Source: Ananas comosus (lineage: Eukaryota > Streptophyta > Magnoliopsida > Poales > Bromeliaceae). From it: 64,000 nt of DNA. The first letter of the stretch is position 1; every line of letters begins with the position of its first letter. Where the stretch lies: the NCBI RefSeq assembly GCF_001540865.1, contig NC_033625.1:14960280-15024279 (forward strand), in the 5' to 3' direction. Below the pieces are notes generated by a model, which searched no databases, was not told where the DNA came from, and saw only the letters and a program-made list of their open reading frames with translations. The translations under genes were made by a program, and so were the position numbers. Of this stretch, positions 10,751-24,225 are shown one piece after another.

Positions 10751-13700
10751 TCACTTCACAGGTTGGTAGGACTGAGGAAACCACCTTGCCAATAGAAAAT
10801 GCTTCAATCTTATAATCAGAGGGAATATTGCATAGCAGGGAATATGCATCAACGCCACCATGAGATAGCTGAGAAATCATTCACAGCAAAACGGAAGCAA
10901 AAGGAACATCATCATTCAGAATCTGTTTCCTGATGAAGCAAAAGGGTAGTAATTACGAGGATCTTTCCTTTGCTAAAACTTAAAAAGGACTGGGGAACTA
11001 GAGAGACAAATTATTCTTATTCTGATTACCAGGGAGAAACTATAAAGAGAACAAGTGATCAAATTTTGCATCTACGTCTCTTTTGCTACTATACCTTTGC
11101 TTTTTGAGTAAACAGATTATGGTTTTATTATGCCTAAGAAGTATAGATCTATGTCACTTTTTAAACCAAGGATAAACAAAAAATGGAGTTGTTTTGACTT
11201 TTATCTCTAACAATTCACCTTAGTCATGCACTCTGTCGCACAAATGTAGCAGTTAAACCATATCTATATGTTGGCAAGGAAATCAAATCTTATAAGAGCT
11301 TAGTTGCATATTTTGAAAACCAGGATGATGTAGAAACATAGCTTTCACAGCAAGAAACTCTAGCAAATCAAAATTAAACACGTATTAAAAGAAGATTGAA
11401 GTACTAAATGCGAAAAGGAAACAAAATTTTATGTGTTTGCCGTATGGAAAAGGGTGAAAGCTGGCAAGAAATTAAGGATCCATGAAACATAAAAAAGGTA
11501 TGAGTATGAAGAGGGACTACATATATATATATATATATGTTTCTAGTTCGCGTAAACGTATCTCGTTTTCATTTTGAGTAATCTCCTCCTCACCTTTTTT
11601 GAATGGATATCTCCTCACATTTTTTTTTTCTTTAAAAGAATAATCATTTCACATTCTCAAAGTCAGACTAAAGCTGAAGTTAACTTGCTGAACAGAAAGA
11701 TAATCAGCCCCTCATAAACTGAAAATCTAGAATCACAATAGCTTCTTGACTAGGAGAAAGTACTTACCATGCAGGAGCCCGAGAAGAGGATAAGTCAAGA
11801 AATGGGTAAGGCCACCTGTAGAGAGAACAAAGAAAAGAGAAACAGAATGAGCAAACATAAAGAACTTGGTGTAAGGGGAGCCTACAAAAGTGCTCATTAT
11901 CATCAGAGATACTACCATAGCGGGATAATAGCGTGGATTATCCACTGAAAAATAACGTAAGTAGCTGTCCATAACAGGAAGTAGCCAATCCGGAACCAGG
12001 GGAAGCGCTGGCAAAACCACACAAAACAAAATACTTAATGAAGAAAACCTCAAGATTCAAAATAAATTACTTGATTGACCAAAGAGCCGCCAAATATACT
12101 CACCAAACTATTCAGTGCAGTATCACCGAGGAGGAAAACGGCATTAACTGAATGCATCCCAATAAGTAGCTGCAAAATTTGGCAAATTCATACATGTTTC
12201 GGATGGTGACATTACAAGTTTAGAGAAATATACATATCGTAGAAACTAACTAGAATGGAGACGAAACAAATACAGTAACTATTTTTTTTTTTTTTAAATA
12301 TGCTCTCAAAATATTCAATCATCAGGGCAGATAAAGGATGCTGTCCAACACATCATTGTATTACATCTAACTAGTCAACACTGTATATAAATACAGTTGA
12401 ATTAGCTGCACCATGAGAACAATCATTATGCTGATAGGAACAACCGAACAAGTTCAGATTATTTTTCAGCACTGAATTCGACAAAGCTTTTCCTATAAGA
12501 ACATCAGTTGCTTCCTGGGATAATTTGATCATTACCTTGCATATAAAACTGATAACATAGGGTAATAGCTTGGAAAGAAAAGTAGATTAGTAACATATTT
12601 AGTTCATCCATCTTATTGTCATACACTGTTTATGGATTACAAACTGATGGTACTACTGGCTAGAATGGTTAATAGTGGATTAATAGTACTCCATTATACA
12701 GTAACAGAGACCAATCCTCCGAAGATGAATTTTCAGTAGATTGTTTTAAAAAAAATCTTTAATATATATCCAAAAAGACTGCTTGAAAAAAATAATAATA
12801 TTTGCATACTCACAAAGTTGAGATCATAATCTTTGATGGCAAGGAAAGGGAAAATAATGAACCAAAATACGCAGTCAGTCAGCATCACAGCACCTGCATT
12901 TGTCTGTTTATAAAAAAGAAGTGAGTTAAATGACTGAACTATTCAACTATGAAAGTTTTCTCTAACTTTGAAGCGCTGACCCAAAAGAATACCAAAAAAA
13001 TGCTGATATGCATGAGAAATTTCCCGACTCTTTGGCAAGGTAGATGCATCTATAGCTGATAACTAGTGATATTTCGGAAGCATGTTATTTTTCATGACTA
13101 CTCTTACGCTTACTGCAAGTGGTAATTTTCAAAGTAAGATACTAGTATTCTGAACAGTTGTTTCAAATATCGGAGCTGGATATATGCTGTATATTATCAA
13201 CGAACCAGAACTTCCAACATTAAAGAGTTAAACTGGAGAATATGAGCTCCACTTGCCTATTGCTAATTAATGCAGGCACTAGATTCAGTTTCATTATAGA
13301 AGGTGCTCAGTTAACTCTTACATCATGAAAGATAGGACTATAATCAAACTTTGATGCTGGAAATTACTAGGCGGGATCCTCTAATGATCATTCATAAAAA
13401 TCACAATTACGCAAACATTATACATGCCTAGACGTAACACAACGAGATAATTTTAAATTCTTAATATTCAGTACTCCCTATTCCATGAATAGCAGCTATT
13501 CGCTGTAGAAAAATAGGATTTTGGATTATGTACACCACCTGATAGATGATCTGAAAAACATAACCCCAAAATCCAGCGGTTTGTCGAGCAAAGTGACCTT
13601 CATGGGAGGTAGACTCTTTGACAGCATGCGGGTTTGCATTTTCCTCAGAACTTCTAGGAGCCTCATATGTGCCTTGCTCGATATCCGGTCTTACGATGTC

Positions 13701-14891
13701 AACTTTATTATTGAGATATTGATGGCACCCATAGATGGACAGCAGCGAACCGAGCTGATCAATGCCGAATGAGTTAAAGATATATCTTTTATGAGGGAAA
13801 ATTGCTCAATAAAAAGATAAAACTAAATTATGATCAGGATGTCACTGATCATGAATCTTTAAGTAACATCTAGATGTTCAACCAACATCATCAATGAGAA
13901 AAAACATACCCCAAAGTAGATGGTTACCAAAGCAAATGTCCACCTGCCCAACAACCAAAAACACGGTAGATTAAGTCAGCGATTAACTAAACAGCACATA
14001 CAAATGCAAAATGAGTATTCCCAAAAGAGATTTGAAGAGAACACTGATGGTAGTTTAATATTACGAACTTGGGCAAACATGACAATAAAAAAGAATAGCA
14101 AAACAGCTAAAAATGCACATTGAGTTCTCCGAATGCACAAAGAGGTGGGGGAGGGGGGGAGGGAAATGTAGTTCAGCCATACGTGAATTACATGTTATTT
14201 GTCAGCAGGAGCCGAGATATAGCAGTATTGCACTATAAGGGAAGTGAGAAAAAATATATATATTTGTTAGATAGGAGCAATGATGTACACTTGAATGGAG
14301 TTCAAGCTTACCAATTGTTAAGTTTGCAGAGATGCGCACACGGACTAAAACACAATGAAATCACATACTTCCAATGACCGGTGCCTTATGCAAATGGGAA
14401 CAACAGCGATAAATTGGCAATGGAATGAGTTGTGGGTAACGGACAGACATATGCGGGTAATTTGCAAGTTAAAAAAGTACGAAAATAGGGGGGAATTGAG
14501 CTTACTGAGTATAGTAGTAGAAGATGCTCCCTCCGTCCACGATGAGATTGGCGATGAGCAACGTCAACATTACGAAGAACGACGTCATCCGAAAGGCGAG
14601 CAGCCAAGCAGGATGGATGTCTTTAAGGCACGGTCTCCACGACTCGTCGTCATACAGAGTTCCGACAGACTTCTGCCGGCCGTCCTCTGCTCTGCCTTCT
14701 TCTTGTGCTCTCGCTGAGCCGTCGGCGGGGCCCTCATACCTCCATATCAAAATGGCTCCGACGACCACGGACGAAAAAACCCAAAGCGCGCACAGCAGTA
14801 CTCTCCAATTCAGCCAGTAATGCGCGGAGGCGGTGTTAACAGTCATCACTGGCTGCCAAGGTTGCTGCGACGCTCCTGTTGAGAAATGCAT
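10751..14891 (-). CDS. Rolling-stone-like multipass membrane protein, eight exons
   Basis: Exons are 14891-14506, 13943-13910, 13754-13539, 12903-12814, 12169-12104, 12007-11916, 11815-11768 and 10868-10751. All have GT-AG borders and matching phases; the total is 1050 nt, 349 aa. The protein begins MHFSTGA. Family signatures follow in order: YWLNWRVLLCALW, CLKDIHPAWLLAFR, DGGSIFYYYTQWTFALVTIY, LGSLLSIYGCHQYL, TNAGAVMLTDCVFWFI, HSVNAVFLLGDTALN, RFPWFRIGYFLLWTATYVIF, WWPYPFLDLSS and MHIPCYAIFPL, ending WFPQSYQPVK. This is the plant group related to Drosophila rolling stone, predicted with about six to seven transmembrane helices. Its biochemical function in plants is unknown to me. A polar loop (about residues 52-85, rich in E, R and D) separates the first helices, and the exon 3 insert (about 150-195) is hydrophilic and probably variable. 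Confidence 0.88.
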
Positions 14892-16790
14892 AGTGGATTA
14901 TTTCTAACTGCTCTAATGCAAACCGACAGTTGGATTCTGTTTTTGTTTCGATGCTTCTTTTCTTCACCCTAATAACTCTTCCCGCTGTCCGTCAAATGAC
15001 GGTGCCCAATGACACTGGTCGGGTAGCCTTATTACTATAAAGGGATCGAATTATGAAAATCAGAAGACAACATCCAGAAACAGAAGTGGAAGGTTCTCTT
15101 GCCAAAATGAGCTCAAAAGAAAAGAAAAGAAAAGAAAAGAAAAGAAAAAAAATCCAGCTAATACAAATCACAGCAGAGGATAAGTCGAGAGGAGAAGAGA
15201 GCCCGCCCGCGAGGGAAGCGCGGAAGATGATAAGAGAGACAATTATCAGAACCAACAATTAGGCCGCCGCCTCTAGAAGAAAGAATCTGCTATCAAGGAC
15301 GGCGGAAATTAAGGCAATGTAACAGGGGAAGAGGAAGGCGACCAAAAAGGGAAGATAATTAGAGCCCATTTCATCTATCACAGAGTGCACAGCCTAGGCT
15401 AACACCAGGAGGGGAGAGGGTGCGGGAGAGAGAGAGTGACGAAGCATGTGCATTAACAACACCTACAGGACTGAAAACGCACCCAAACCGTACGTACGCA
15501 AATGAGAAAAATAAACAAACAGGGGCTTCATGTCATGCATTAACCGAAAGGGATTTGTTCGCGAGGGGGAAGGGGGGAGAAAGATACCAAACTTTGGGTG
15601 GGATTTTTCATCAGGGCGAAAGCAATCCATTTAAAATAATTAATGCGAGGGGATAAGCAGGAACAGAGCAATATATGCGGAGCAAGGAAGGTAAAGGTAG
15701 GATGCTTACACACAAGGAAAAGCAGGGAACTGAATGAGATGCTTTGCTTTGCTCTGCTTTGCTTCACCCCTTTGGAGGGAAACCATGGGGACACATGTAT
15801 GTATAGTCAGTCTCCTCTCTAAATAAATGAATAAATAAATAAATAAATTCTTAATAATAAATCTAATTAGAGAGGGGGACTCTTCAGCAGTATACCTTTC
15901 TCTGTTTTTTCGTAGGTTGTAGGCCACCACCCCCTTCGTCTTAAGTCCTAACGACCCTTCAAAAGTTCAATCCCTCCCCTCTCCTCTCCTCTCCTTCCCA
16001 CAGCTAATAAGTAAGTAAGTAATGAGGTTGGATTGATCCCAGTAAAACAAAACCAAAAAAATAAAAAAGAAAAAAAAACTCTTTATTATTCCCATTTCAG
16101 TCTCGTCTCGTATTCCCTTACAGCTAATATTTTTTACCCAGGAAAAGAGGACGAACAAGCGGTTGCTTTTCCTTTTTTTGTACCATCCCATACGCAGCAG
16201 TTACGAGGCATCGAAAACTACCCAACACCCACCCGACTTGAGATAGCCCGCGAAATTAAATTACGACCCGTCGTGGGACGGGGGAGTTTTTGGGTGGATT
16301 TTCGGAGGACTGTTGCGGCTAAACACCAATACGTAGAAAAAAGAAACACGGTTGACAGACACGGGTCCTTTTCCAGTCACCCGTCTCGAAGGGATGAGAG
16401 AGGAAGAGAAAAAGAGAATCCTGGTCCATAGATTGTGTTCGTTGATTGGGATAATAATAATCACAATAATAATTTACACAACGTACGGAAAAGTGAGAGC
16501 ATCTTGCAATCTACTGATCTACCTAGAGGCTTGATTTCAAACTCCGAGCCCGATTGGTCGAGCATCACGTCGATTTAACAAGTACAGGCTTAGGCGTGAA
16601 ATTGAGCCTGGAAACTTGTCCTTGCCATGTCATTAATTTCATTGCATGGTACATGCATGGATTTATTGGGAATGCTCGATCTACCTTTGGCCCTTGCCTT
16701 GGGGGAAAAGTTTCTCTGTCGCAAGTTACATAACCCACAATAAAAAAAAATTTATAACACTAGTGTAATGTCATTAGTCGAAAATATGTT
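14892..16790. other. 5' flank of rolling-stone-like gene; low-complexity runs
   Basis: No gene is supported. Present are an AAAAG-type purine run (about 15117-15150), an AAAT microsatellite (about 15822-15846) and CTCCT-type pyrimidine runs (about 15973-15995). The proximal part is presumably promoter and 5' UTR of the gene starting at 14891. Open frames of up to 132 codons on either strand are biased by these simple repeats and show no domain. Confidence 0.45.
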
Positions 16791-16794
16791 TTAT

Positions 16795-17420
16795 GTGTTA
16801 TTAGACCGGATAAACGGACGAGTTGGGTAACCGGCGGACGGGTTATTATACCCGTAGATTACTTGAGCATGGATAAAATTTACCTACAAATTTTTGAAAA
16901 GCTAATATCTTTACTCATACCCGTCCGCGGGTAGGCGGGTGGGTATGTGGATTATCTGTAATTTTTAATTTTTTGCTGTTATATTTTTTAAATATAAAAC
17001 ATATATATATATAAGTTTTAAAAGCATAATATAACTCATTGCTTAAAATATTATAATAAAACATATATATATATAAGTTTTAAAAGCATAATATAACTCA
17101 TTGCTTAAAATATTATAACATACAATAAAAATATTTAAAGCTTAAAGCAAAAATATTTCATAACGCAATGAAAAATTAGAATTAGATTTTTTAGGATAAG
17201 TAAATAAAAAATATATATTAATTGAGAAAATATATTCTGTAACTAAAAAATATATGTACGGGTATCCGTGAGTACGTGCGGGTTATTCAAAATGCCCACT
17301 GCTTAATGGGTGCAAATCTGTAAATTTTTGGATTGAAAAAATTAGTATCCATACCCGTAAATTTATGAATAACCTGCGAATAACCGCAGGTCTGAATCAA
17401 GATTACCGGGTCTATTTGTT
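16795..17420. repeat. Degenerate dispersed repeat with internal 63-bp tandem duplication
   Basis: Motifs of ACCCG/CGGGT type recur in both orientations at the two ends (about 16805-16940 and 17255-17405) around an AT-rich core, as in decayed non-autonomous DNA transposons. Within the core a 63-bp unit starting TAAAACATAT is repeated in tandem (about 16992-17054 and 17055-17118) almost without change, so that duplication is recent. Confidence 0.45.
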
Positions 17421-18524
17421 ATAATGATTACAGAAAATAATTCTCTTCTATCACCCAAGCTTTCTTTTTCTCCATCAATCAAGGAGGCTGCTACAATAAG
17501 AAAATAGTCCCTGCATCTGATGCATCACGTCCATTCAGTGCAGCTACCATGTCATTTACCTTTTTTTATATCTTTATTTAATCCGAGCATCGAATAACTA
17601 TATAATATTAATTTTCTCTCAACTTAAAAAATAAAAAGAAGAAATATGTGGAATATATTATAGAGTATGGATTAAAATAGAATATAAATGAATGAGTGAT
17701 GGAATATGGGGAGAACGAGCCAAAAGGGGGCTGGCCCAACGAGTAGACCGGTGTCCTAACTCCTGGGTAAATTACTGGCATACCCTTCGCTTGCTTTGTC
17801 GGTTGGGTTTGGGTTTGGATTTGCTTCTTGCCAACCTCTAACTAGTAGTCGGTTATGAAACCAGCTGGAAGCCTGAAACTCTAACTCAGGCTGCAGGGAC
17901 ACAGACAGCTGTGGTTCTTCCTATGCTAGATTACTATAGCTGTCGCTTTAGCTACGATATAGTATTTTCCCTTATTTTAATAAAATATATATACTTCTTT
18001 CTAGACGACGTTAATTAATTTTCTCCAGAAAAGGACAAGCACTTGAGTGTGGGTAAAATTGTCCTGTGCATTCGGATGCTAGTTAAAATGAAAAGCCGGT
18101 TGGTGTCCTTTTTGGAAGCGAGCTAGTACCGTTGTCGCAAGCCCATTTCTGTGGGAGCTCATGCATTTTGTGGGTGCACGGGTCCAGCGTTGAGCCTTCT
18201 GGCTTAATTAATTTACCACTCATTTGTTTACTAAGTTTTATTGAGCACACAGGAAAGGCAAGGGTAAGAATGAAATGAGAATGTACTAGAATTTTGGAAC
18301 GCATGCATGTATTTAGTAATTTTTTACTCTTTATTTGACTAGTAATTATTTGCGTAGCACCTCATCTTCTATATAGAGGGTATATATATTAGTCATGAAT
18401 GAAAAAAAAAAAAAAAAAAAAAAACTAACTAACGCCTATTAGCAAAGAAAGTCTGCTCCCAAAAATTCATCAGTTGTTTGATTTTATAGACCGCTAGGAG
18501 AGGGTCCAACATGATCTTAGTTCA

Positions 18525-18577
18525 TCTCTCCAATGAATAAAGCGAGTAGCGTGCTATTTTTTTCTCAAAAAAAAGTC
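18525..18577 (+). repeat. SINE 3' remnant
   Basis: The stretch AATGAATAAAGCGAGTAGCG followed by a T/C run and an A tail matches the 3' end of the SINE copies at 23433 and 47492. The tRNA-like head is missing, so this is a truncated copy. Confidence 0.5.
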
Positions 18578-18779
18578 ACAATTTTATTTGAAAACCAATG
18601 TATTATCCCGCAAAATAATTTTAGAAAAAGAATGAAAATATCTAATATGTTTCCAAATTGAACTGTAAAGAAAATGAATGACAAAAACAAAGGATGCCAA
18701 CCAATTTAGTAAACCTTAATGATTTTGCAATTTTTGTTTGGTTGGAGGTTAAAAGGGGATAAGGGGTTATTCCCTTTAA

Positions 18780-19350
18780 CCCCAAACATGAATTTTGGGT
18801 AGGTGGAATCAAGTTAATCCCACCCCAATTTAATATTTAAATATAAATTTAAAATTTTAATTTTAATTTATAAATTTTAAAAATTTATAATTTGTAATCT
18901 TAAAATTAAAATAAATATTTTTTTATTTTTTATTTTTTATTTTTTAATTTTTAATTTTTATTTTTAAATTTTATTTTTAATTTTAAATTTAAATTTTCAA
19001 ATTTCAAATTTTAATTGTCCAATTTTAAATTGTTATTTTTTAATTTTAAATTTAATATTTTATATTTGAAATTTTTAAAATTTATAATTTGTAATCTTAA
19101 AATATTTTTATATTTTTCAATTTTAAATTTTCAATTTTCAATTTTAAATTGTTAATTTTAATTATTGAAATTTTATATTTGTTAGATTTGATTTAAATTT
19201 TATAACTTTAATTTTAATTTAAGATTTAAAAATATATATTTTAATTTTTAATTTTTTAATTCTAAAAGTTATCTTATTTAAATTTAAAATTTTAAATATA
19301 AAATAAAAATTTAAATTCAAATATAAAAATTAGGGCAAAATTATTATTTT
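18780..19350. repeat. Extreme AT low-complexity tract, possibly core of a decayed MITE
   Basis: About 570 bp consist almost only of permutations of AATTTTAAATTT. The flanks carry GTTTGGTTGGAGG (about 18738) on one side and CATCCAAACGTAAAATTG (about 19440) on the other, like the GTTTGG termini of other MITEs in the window. I cannot define terminal inverted repeats or a target duplication. A similar AT core lies inside the Tourist-like MITE at 30588. Confidence 0.5.
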
Positions 19351-20093
19351 CTAGTTATAACTACCAATTATTCTTCTTATTCTATCTTATCTATTCAAAC
19401 GCTATTTTTTCCTTATTTCCGCAAGAAACTCAATTTTCATCCAAACGTAAAATTGAACTATTCCGGACTTAACCCCATTCCTAGTTTTGTAACTTTTTTG
19501 GAAATAAAGAATTACTGTATATATATATAATTAATTAAATACTAGTTTAAGTACATCTGTGCACCGAGAGGGATCATGTGTACACACAAGTACGTCACAA
19601 TTACAACTTGCATACGCACATAATACTATTCATCGTGCCCTAAGAATAAGTATAAGGTTGTATGCATAACCTGCTTTTCTAGTCATAATAAAAATCATTT
19701 TGCAAAAAATGAAAAGCCCAGAACAATTAATTACACAAAGAGCATAATAATATATGTTTACGACTCAAAATAAATTGTAATTCTATAATTCCATCCTCCA
19801 AGGTCCAACTTTTCTCCACAAAGAGCAATACTAGTTAGGCTAACCCTTCTTTAAGGAGAAATGTTATTAAGTCTATTATAAAAAAAGACTCTCCATTTTA
19901 GGCTTGCGTCAATACTTTTTGAATTTTATATATATATATAAAAAAAGATGATAAGACTATGGCATGAATATATATCTCTTGGATGGTATGCCTAGCATTG
20001 CTCTTTCTTAAATAATTAATCCATCAGCAAAAGAGGAGGTATACATATGTACCTTTTACTGCTAGCTGCATTTCTTAATTATTTCATCACTTT

Positions 20094-20126
<33 letters not shown>

Positions 20127-20128
20127 GG
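20094..20128. repeat. GA microsatellite
   Basis: About 17 GA dinucleotides interrupted once by GCGA. Adjacent AT-rich sequence has no gene. Confidence 0.9.
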
Positions 20129-22618
20129 AAAGAGACTATAAATGGATCGTCGAACCGAGGAAAATTAAAGTTCAGAAGGGTGATGGGTTGGATATATACA
20201 TATAGGAGGGGGATACTGTTATGTACATTCTGAAAGGCGTGAGGCGCTAGCACTGGATGGGGAGGAGAACAGGCCTTTGTCGTGTGAAATGGTTAGAAAC
20301 ACGATCCTTATGAAGAGAGATTGTTAAGCCACCATCCTTCACGCTCTCTGTGCCTGTGTATGAATAACGAGATCAAACCCCTGATCTAGAGAAATACATT
20401 AATTAGACCTTATAGTTAACTGATCAATCTCAATGATTTGATAAGAATTATAAATCACGGGATATTCTGTTCTCTTCTTGTTTTTCTCTTTCTCGATCAT
20501 CGGATTTTTTTTAATTAAAGGTCACAGTTCAATCCTCAGAAGTTTCAAATGTATTCAAATTTTCATTGTAGTATATATATTTCATATATTAGTTGGGCAC
20601 ATTAATTAATTTGTACATGTATTGGTGCGTATGGGTCATTTTTGCGGGGGGTAAATTAAAGGAAAAAATCAAAACCATATCTACAAGAACCGATGTAACT
20701 TTTCTCCAATATCCAAATATGCTATAACCGCGCGGTTTTTAATTAGAATACGTACAAAATACAAACCTCTACTGATAAGAAGTGATCACGTGATCCCAAC
20801 TAGACGTTGCGTTCCGGTCACGTGATCCGAGCTAGACGTTAGAGCCCGGCAAGCTTGGAAAGTGTTGTGAACGATGCTGGGCATGTTTTCCGTTGGAGGA
20901 GTGTTTGTTTTTGAGAGAAGTTGTTCAAGTGTTTGCTTTCGGAACCTTTTTTCCATTGAGCAGTCAGTCGGTTACAGAGGCATTTCAATGGTGCATGCAG
21001 TGCAGCCTCAAAATAAATGAAGTATGTATATACATACCATTAAATATAAATATTAAAAATATTGTTATCTGATAACTTAATCTTTTGAAGAACAATAATT
21101 TTTTCATACTATATTTAACATATACATACTTCATTACTTTCTATCTACTAATACATTATTGAGGTTGGTCAAGTTAAATTCCAAAAAAGACTTAAAGCTA
21201 TTAATTACACACTTAAATTTGTTAACTCTCACTTTCATGCTTTAGAGAGGTGACAATTTCCAAAGTATTTTGGAGCTCTTTTTAATTTCGAACGCTCTAA
21301 ATGGTGATGCAGGTTAAGTTTTTGAGATAAACGATTGTTTCACATGATATCACGAAGATAAGGAGTTGCTATGGAGAGATAATATAAATGATATTCCATC
21401 TCGATCAGAGGATGGGAGTTGCAAGTCTTTATTGTATTTTGTGAAATAATAAAGATAGTTATTGTTTAAACTCGATTGGTTCCCAACCAAACTGTTGAGC
21501 TAATTATATTGATCCTATTTGTTCTTTGGACCTTACTATTTGGACTATATAATTTGGTGAAGTCAAAATCTTCTTATTCTATATTTTTTATTATGTATGT
21601 GGGCCCCTATTTATAACCCTTTGGATCATACTTCTTTTGATCCAAAAGTCCATATTGATAGCTTCTTCTTTTAACTAAAGTGAGACATTAGAATATTAGA
21701 GAAAAGAAAAGAGAGAAGTAGAGAGTGAGAAAAAGAGTGGGAGAAAAGAGAGAAAACCCGATAGCTTGGTTTTGATCTTAGTTCTATCAAGAAGGAGGTG
21801 AGATATTCCTTATGGGGTGTGGTTTATACCATTTGAGTAGAGCTAGAGTTGTTGGTGCTCTCTTTTTATACCTTAAATTAAGTTAAGGTGATATTTTTTC
21901 CATTTGAATCTCTTTTGTAATCTTCAATCTTATAGTGGAAACTTTTTTTTTGCATTGTTCTTTAATGAATGTAGGCATAGCCAAACTATGTAAATCCTTG
22001 TGTTTTTATGATTTTGTTTTTGTTATTGTTCTTGTGCTTGACTCTTCATTTGATACTTGTAGAGAGTGGGTTATGAAATTACCCACCAAGTGTTTGTGAA
22101 ATTATCATTAATATTTTTCACCTTCATTTAACAACACAAGCACTCAATATTGTATGGGTGAAATTAATAACGGTCTTTTAGCTAATTAAGTCTAATTTTT
22201 CTATGATCAGGAATAACATTATAGCAATCTTTGCAAGATGGTGTTCTTGTTGTCTTTCTTAATGATTCCCTGTAATCCTTGAGCAATTTCGCTTCTTTCC
22301 TCCTTCAAAACTGTAAGCCTAGCTAGCCAGTATTATTTCCAGCTTATTGGTTGGAATTTTGGGCAAAATTAAACTAATCAGAATCTTCTCCTTCCTTTTG
22401 ATTTGCACAGTTTGTTTCAACTTAATTTTGGTTCGTAACCTAGCTAGCTTTTCTCATTTCCCTTCTCTTTTTCCAACTCAAGCTCGTTTTTCTCATCATA
22501 TGCTAGGTCGGGCACATGATTAATCTTTGGATTAATTGGGTTGCTCGAGGTGCATGATGGTGGTTCGGACGGTGGATTGAGGTTGGGAGTTATTTCGAAT
22601 TTCTACGTACACGCTTCA

Positions 22619-22735
22619 TTTATTTTTTTATAAAAATAAACTTAGCTGAAAATATAAATCAATTAAGATTCGAACTTAGAACTTTGAATATCAAGTACCA
22701 AGCTCTTTACCACTTGCATTAGGGACACTTGGTAG
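22619..22735 (-). repeat. SINE copy, minus strand, diverged
   Basis: Read on the minus strand this has GCAAGTGGTAAAGAGCTTGG, a B-box-like AGTTCGAATCT, then TCAGCTAAGTTTATTTTTA and an ATAAATGAAG end. The order of parts matches the SINE copies at 23433 and 47492, with more divergence. No target duplication is clear. Confidence 0.6.
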
Positions 22736-23432
22736 TTGATTTATATATTAACTACATGCTTAGCTTTGAGACCACAACACATATCTTCCTCTTTCTCTAT
22801 TTAGTTTTCGGACAATTTTCAACATCCCTCACTAGATTTCGAGGTTATTTCCTTTTGTTTCCCTTTAATCTTGTACATGTGCCCAAATTTATTGCTCGGA
22901 ATTATTTCTTGTCTTAATTAAGCACTATTATAATAGAATGCCTGCGAACATTTACCCCCAGAAAAAGGCACATTAATTTTCATTTTCAATAATAGAATCT
23001 AACTTCATTTCGACATAGCATTGCTTAGACAATACTTCGACTTTCCATATTGCTCATTTTAAAGAAAATTTCTAACATTGCGGAGCACATTACGTACGTT
23101 GCTAACTTAATTGTTACTTGCAACTTTTGGTAACTATTTACTGCAACCAATTTTTGTCCTACCTAGAGTAGAGAATGCTAATCCTACATGTTTGAATCTG
23201 CAGCACCGTACTCAGGAACGGCCTCCCCAGATTGATTGATCTCGCCATGAATATGCTACGAGATACGTGCCAGTTGTCTGCTGAGCAGGGACTGTCATGC
23301 ATGAAACTGTAGACATGTGCTCCCTTAATTATTGTTCTAATGATGAATAGATAATTGTGCGATTAAGCGTCAGAGATTTCATCATGATTGAACAATTGTT
23401 TAACAATCGCTTTTTTTTTACTGACCGTCACT

Positions 23433-23570
23433 GACGCAAGTGGCAAAAGGGTTTGGTGGTTGGTACCCGAGACCCAAGTTTAAATCTTTGTTGATTCACA
23501 TTTCTAGTTAAATTTATTTCTAAATGAAATAAACGAAGCGAGTAGCATGTTATCTTTCTCTGCAAAAAAA
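23433..23570 (+). repeat. tRNA-like SINE copy
   Basis: About 138 bp begin near CGCAAGTGGCAAAAGGG, contain GGTGGTTGGTACCCGAGACC and a B-box-like stretch, then GAAATAAACGAAGCGAGTAG and an A tail. It closely matches the copy at 47492, which has a perfect target duplication. The tail abuts a 47-bp local duplication. Confidence 0.7.
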
Positions 23571-24225
23571 GGGGAAAAGGCAAAACACATTCCCTCACAA
23601 GTTTTCAAAAAAAAAAAGGGAAAAGACAAAACACATTCTCTCACAAGTGTTCTTTTGATCTCTTTCTTGTTTCTGACATATATATATAATTGATAGTATT
23701 ATTATTATTCTTTATAATTTGACAGATCGATAGCCCTTTTAATCTCTTTTGTAAGTTATGGCTACATACTTATTCGGTCAGAATTGTGACTCAGTACAGC
23801 ATAAACCAACTTAATTTATAAAAAGGTCTGAATCAGAAATAGAAAAAGAAAACAAAATAGAAAAAAGCCGGGCGTGTGATCAATCCTCTGAAATTAATGC
23901 TATTGCACGTATCTTGCACTGTACGTATCTAGCACCAACTTAATTACCCATTTCTCCTGCTACTTACGTGTAGACTTATTCAGGTGGCATGTATGGCAGA
24001 ATCATCAATTGATTGGCCCCTTAATAGTAGACTGTTCAAGCGGATAGAGAGATTAATTACTTACGTGTAGAAGTTAATCGGGGAGCGGGTGCATGTGGTC
24101 GGATCGTGCACTACGGTCATACTATATCGCTGCCGTGTGGTGTATATATATGTATTCTGATCGTGATCGGAAGCTGCTATATCTGTAGGTATAGACTCTA
24201 ATATATGCTAATTATTTGTTGTTAA

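Larger units (their letters stand above)
17421..24225. other. Gene-poor intergenic region between rolling-stone-like and MYB genes
   Basis: About 6.8 kb contain no gene that I can support. Contents are listed separately where recognisable: an AT-rich tract, SINE copies and a GA microsatellite. Also present are a 24-base A run at about 18400-18424; a pair of about 33-bp direct repeats centred on CACGTG (about 20785-20850); and a duplicated 47-bp stretch around 23570-23652 next to a SINE tail. The last 1-2 kb before 24226 lie downstream of the MYB stop and may include its 3' UTR. Confidence 0.45.

Noticed and set aside
13521..13772. 83-codon plus-strand frame
   Set aside because: It is the antisense shadow of exon 3 of the rolling-stone-like gene.
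16033..16431. 132-codon plus-strand frame
   Set aside because: It has a Lys/Asn-biased start from an A-rich run, no domain, no splice context and overlapping frames on the other strand.
20785..20850. Two CACGTG G-box motifs in direct repeats as a promoter
   Set aside because: The nearest genes are more than 3 kb away and face the wrong way for this to be a promoter; the motifs are simply part of a short duplication.
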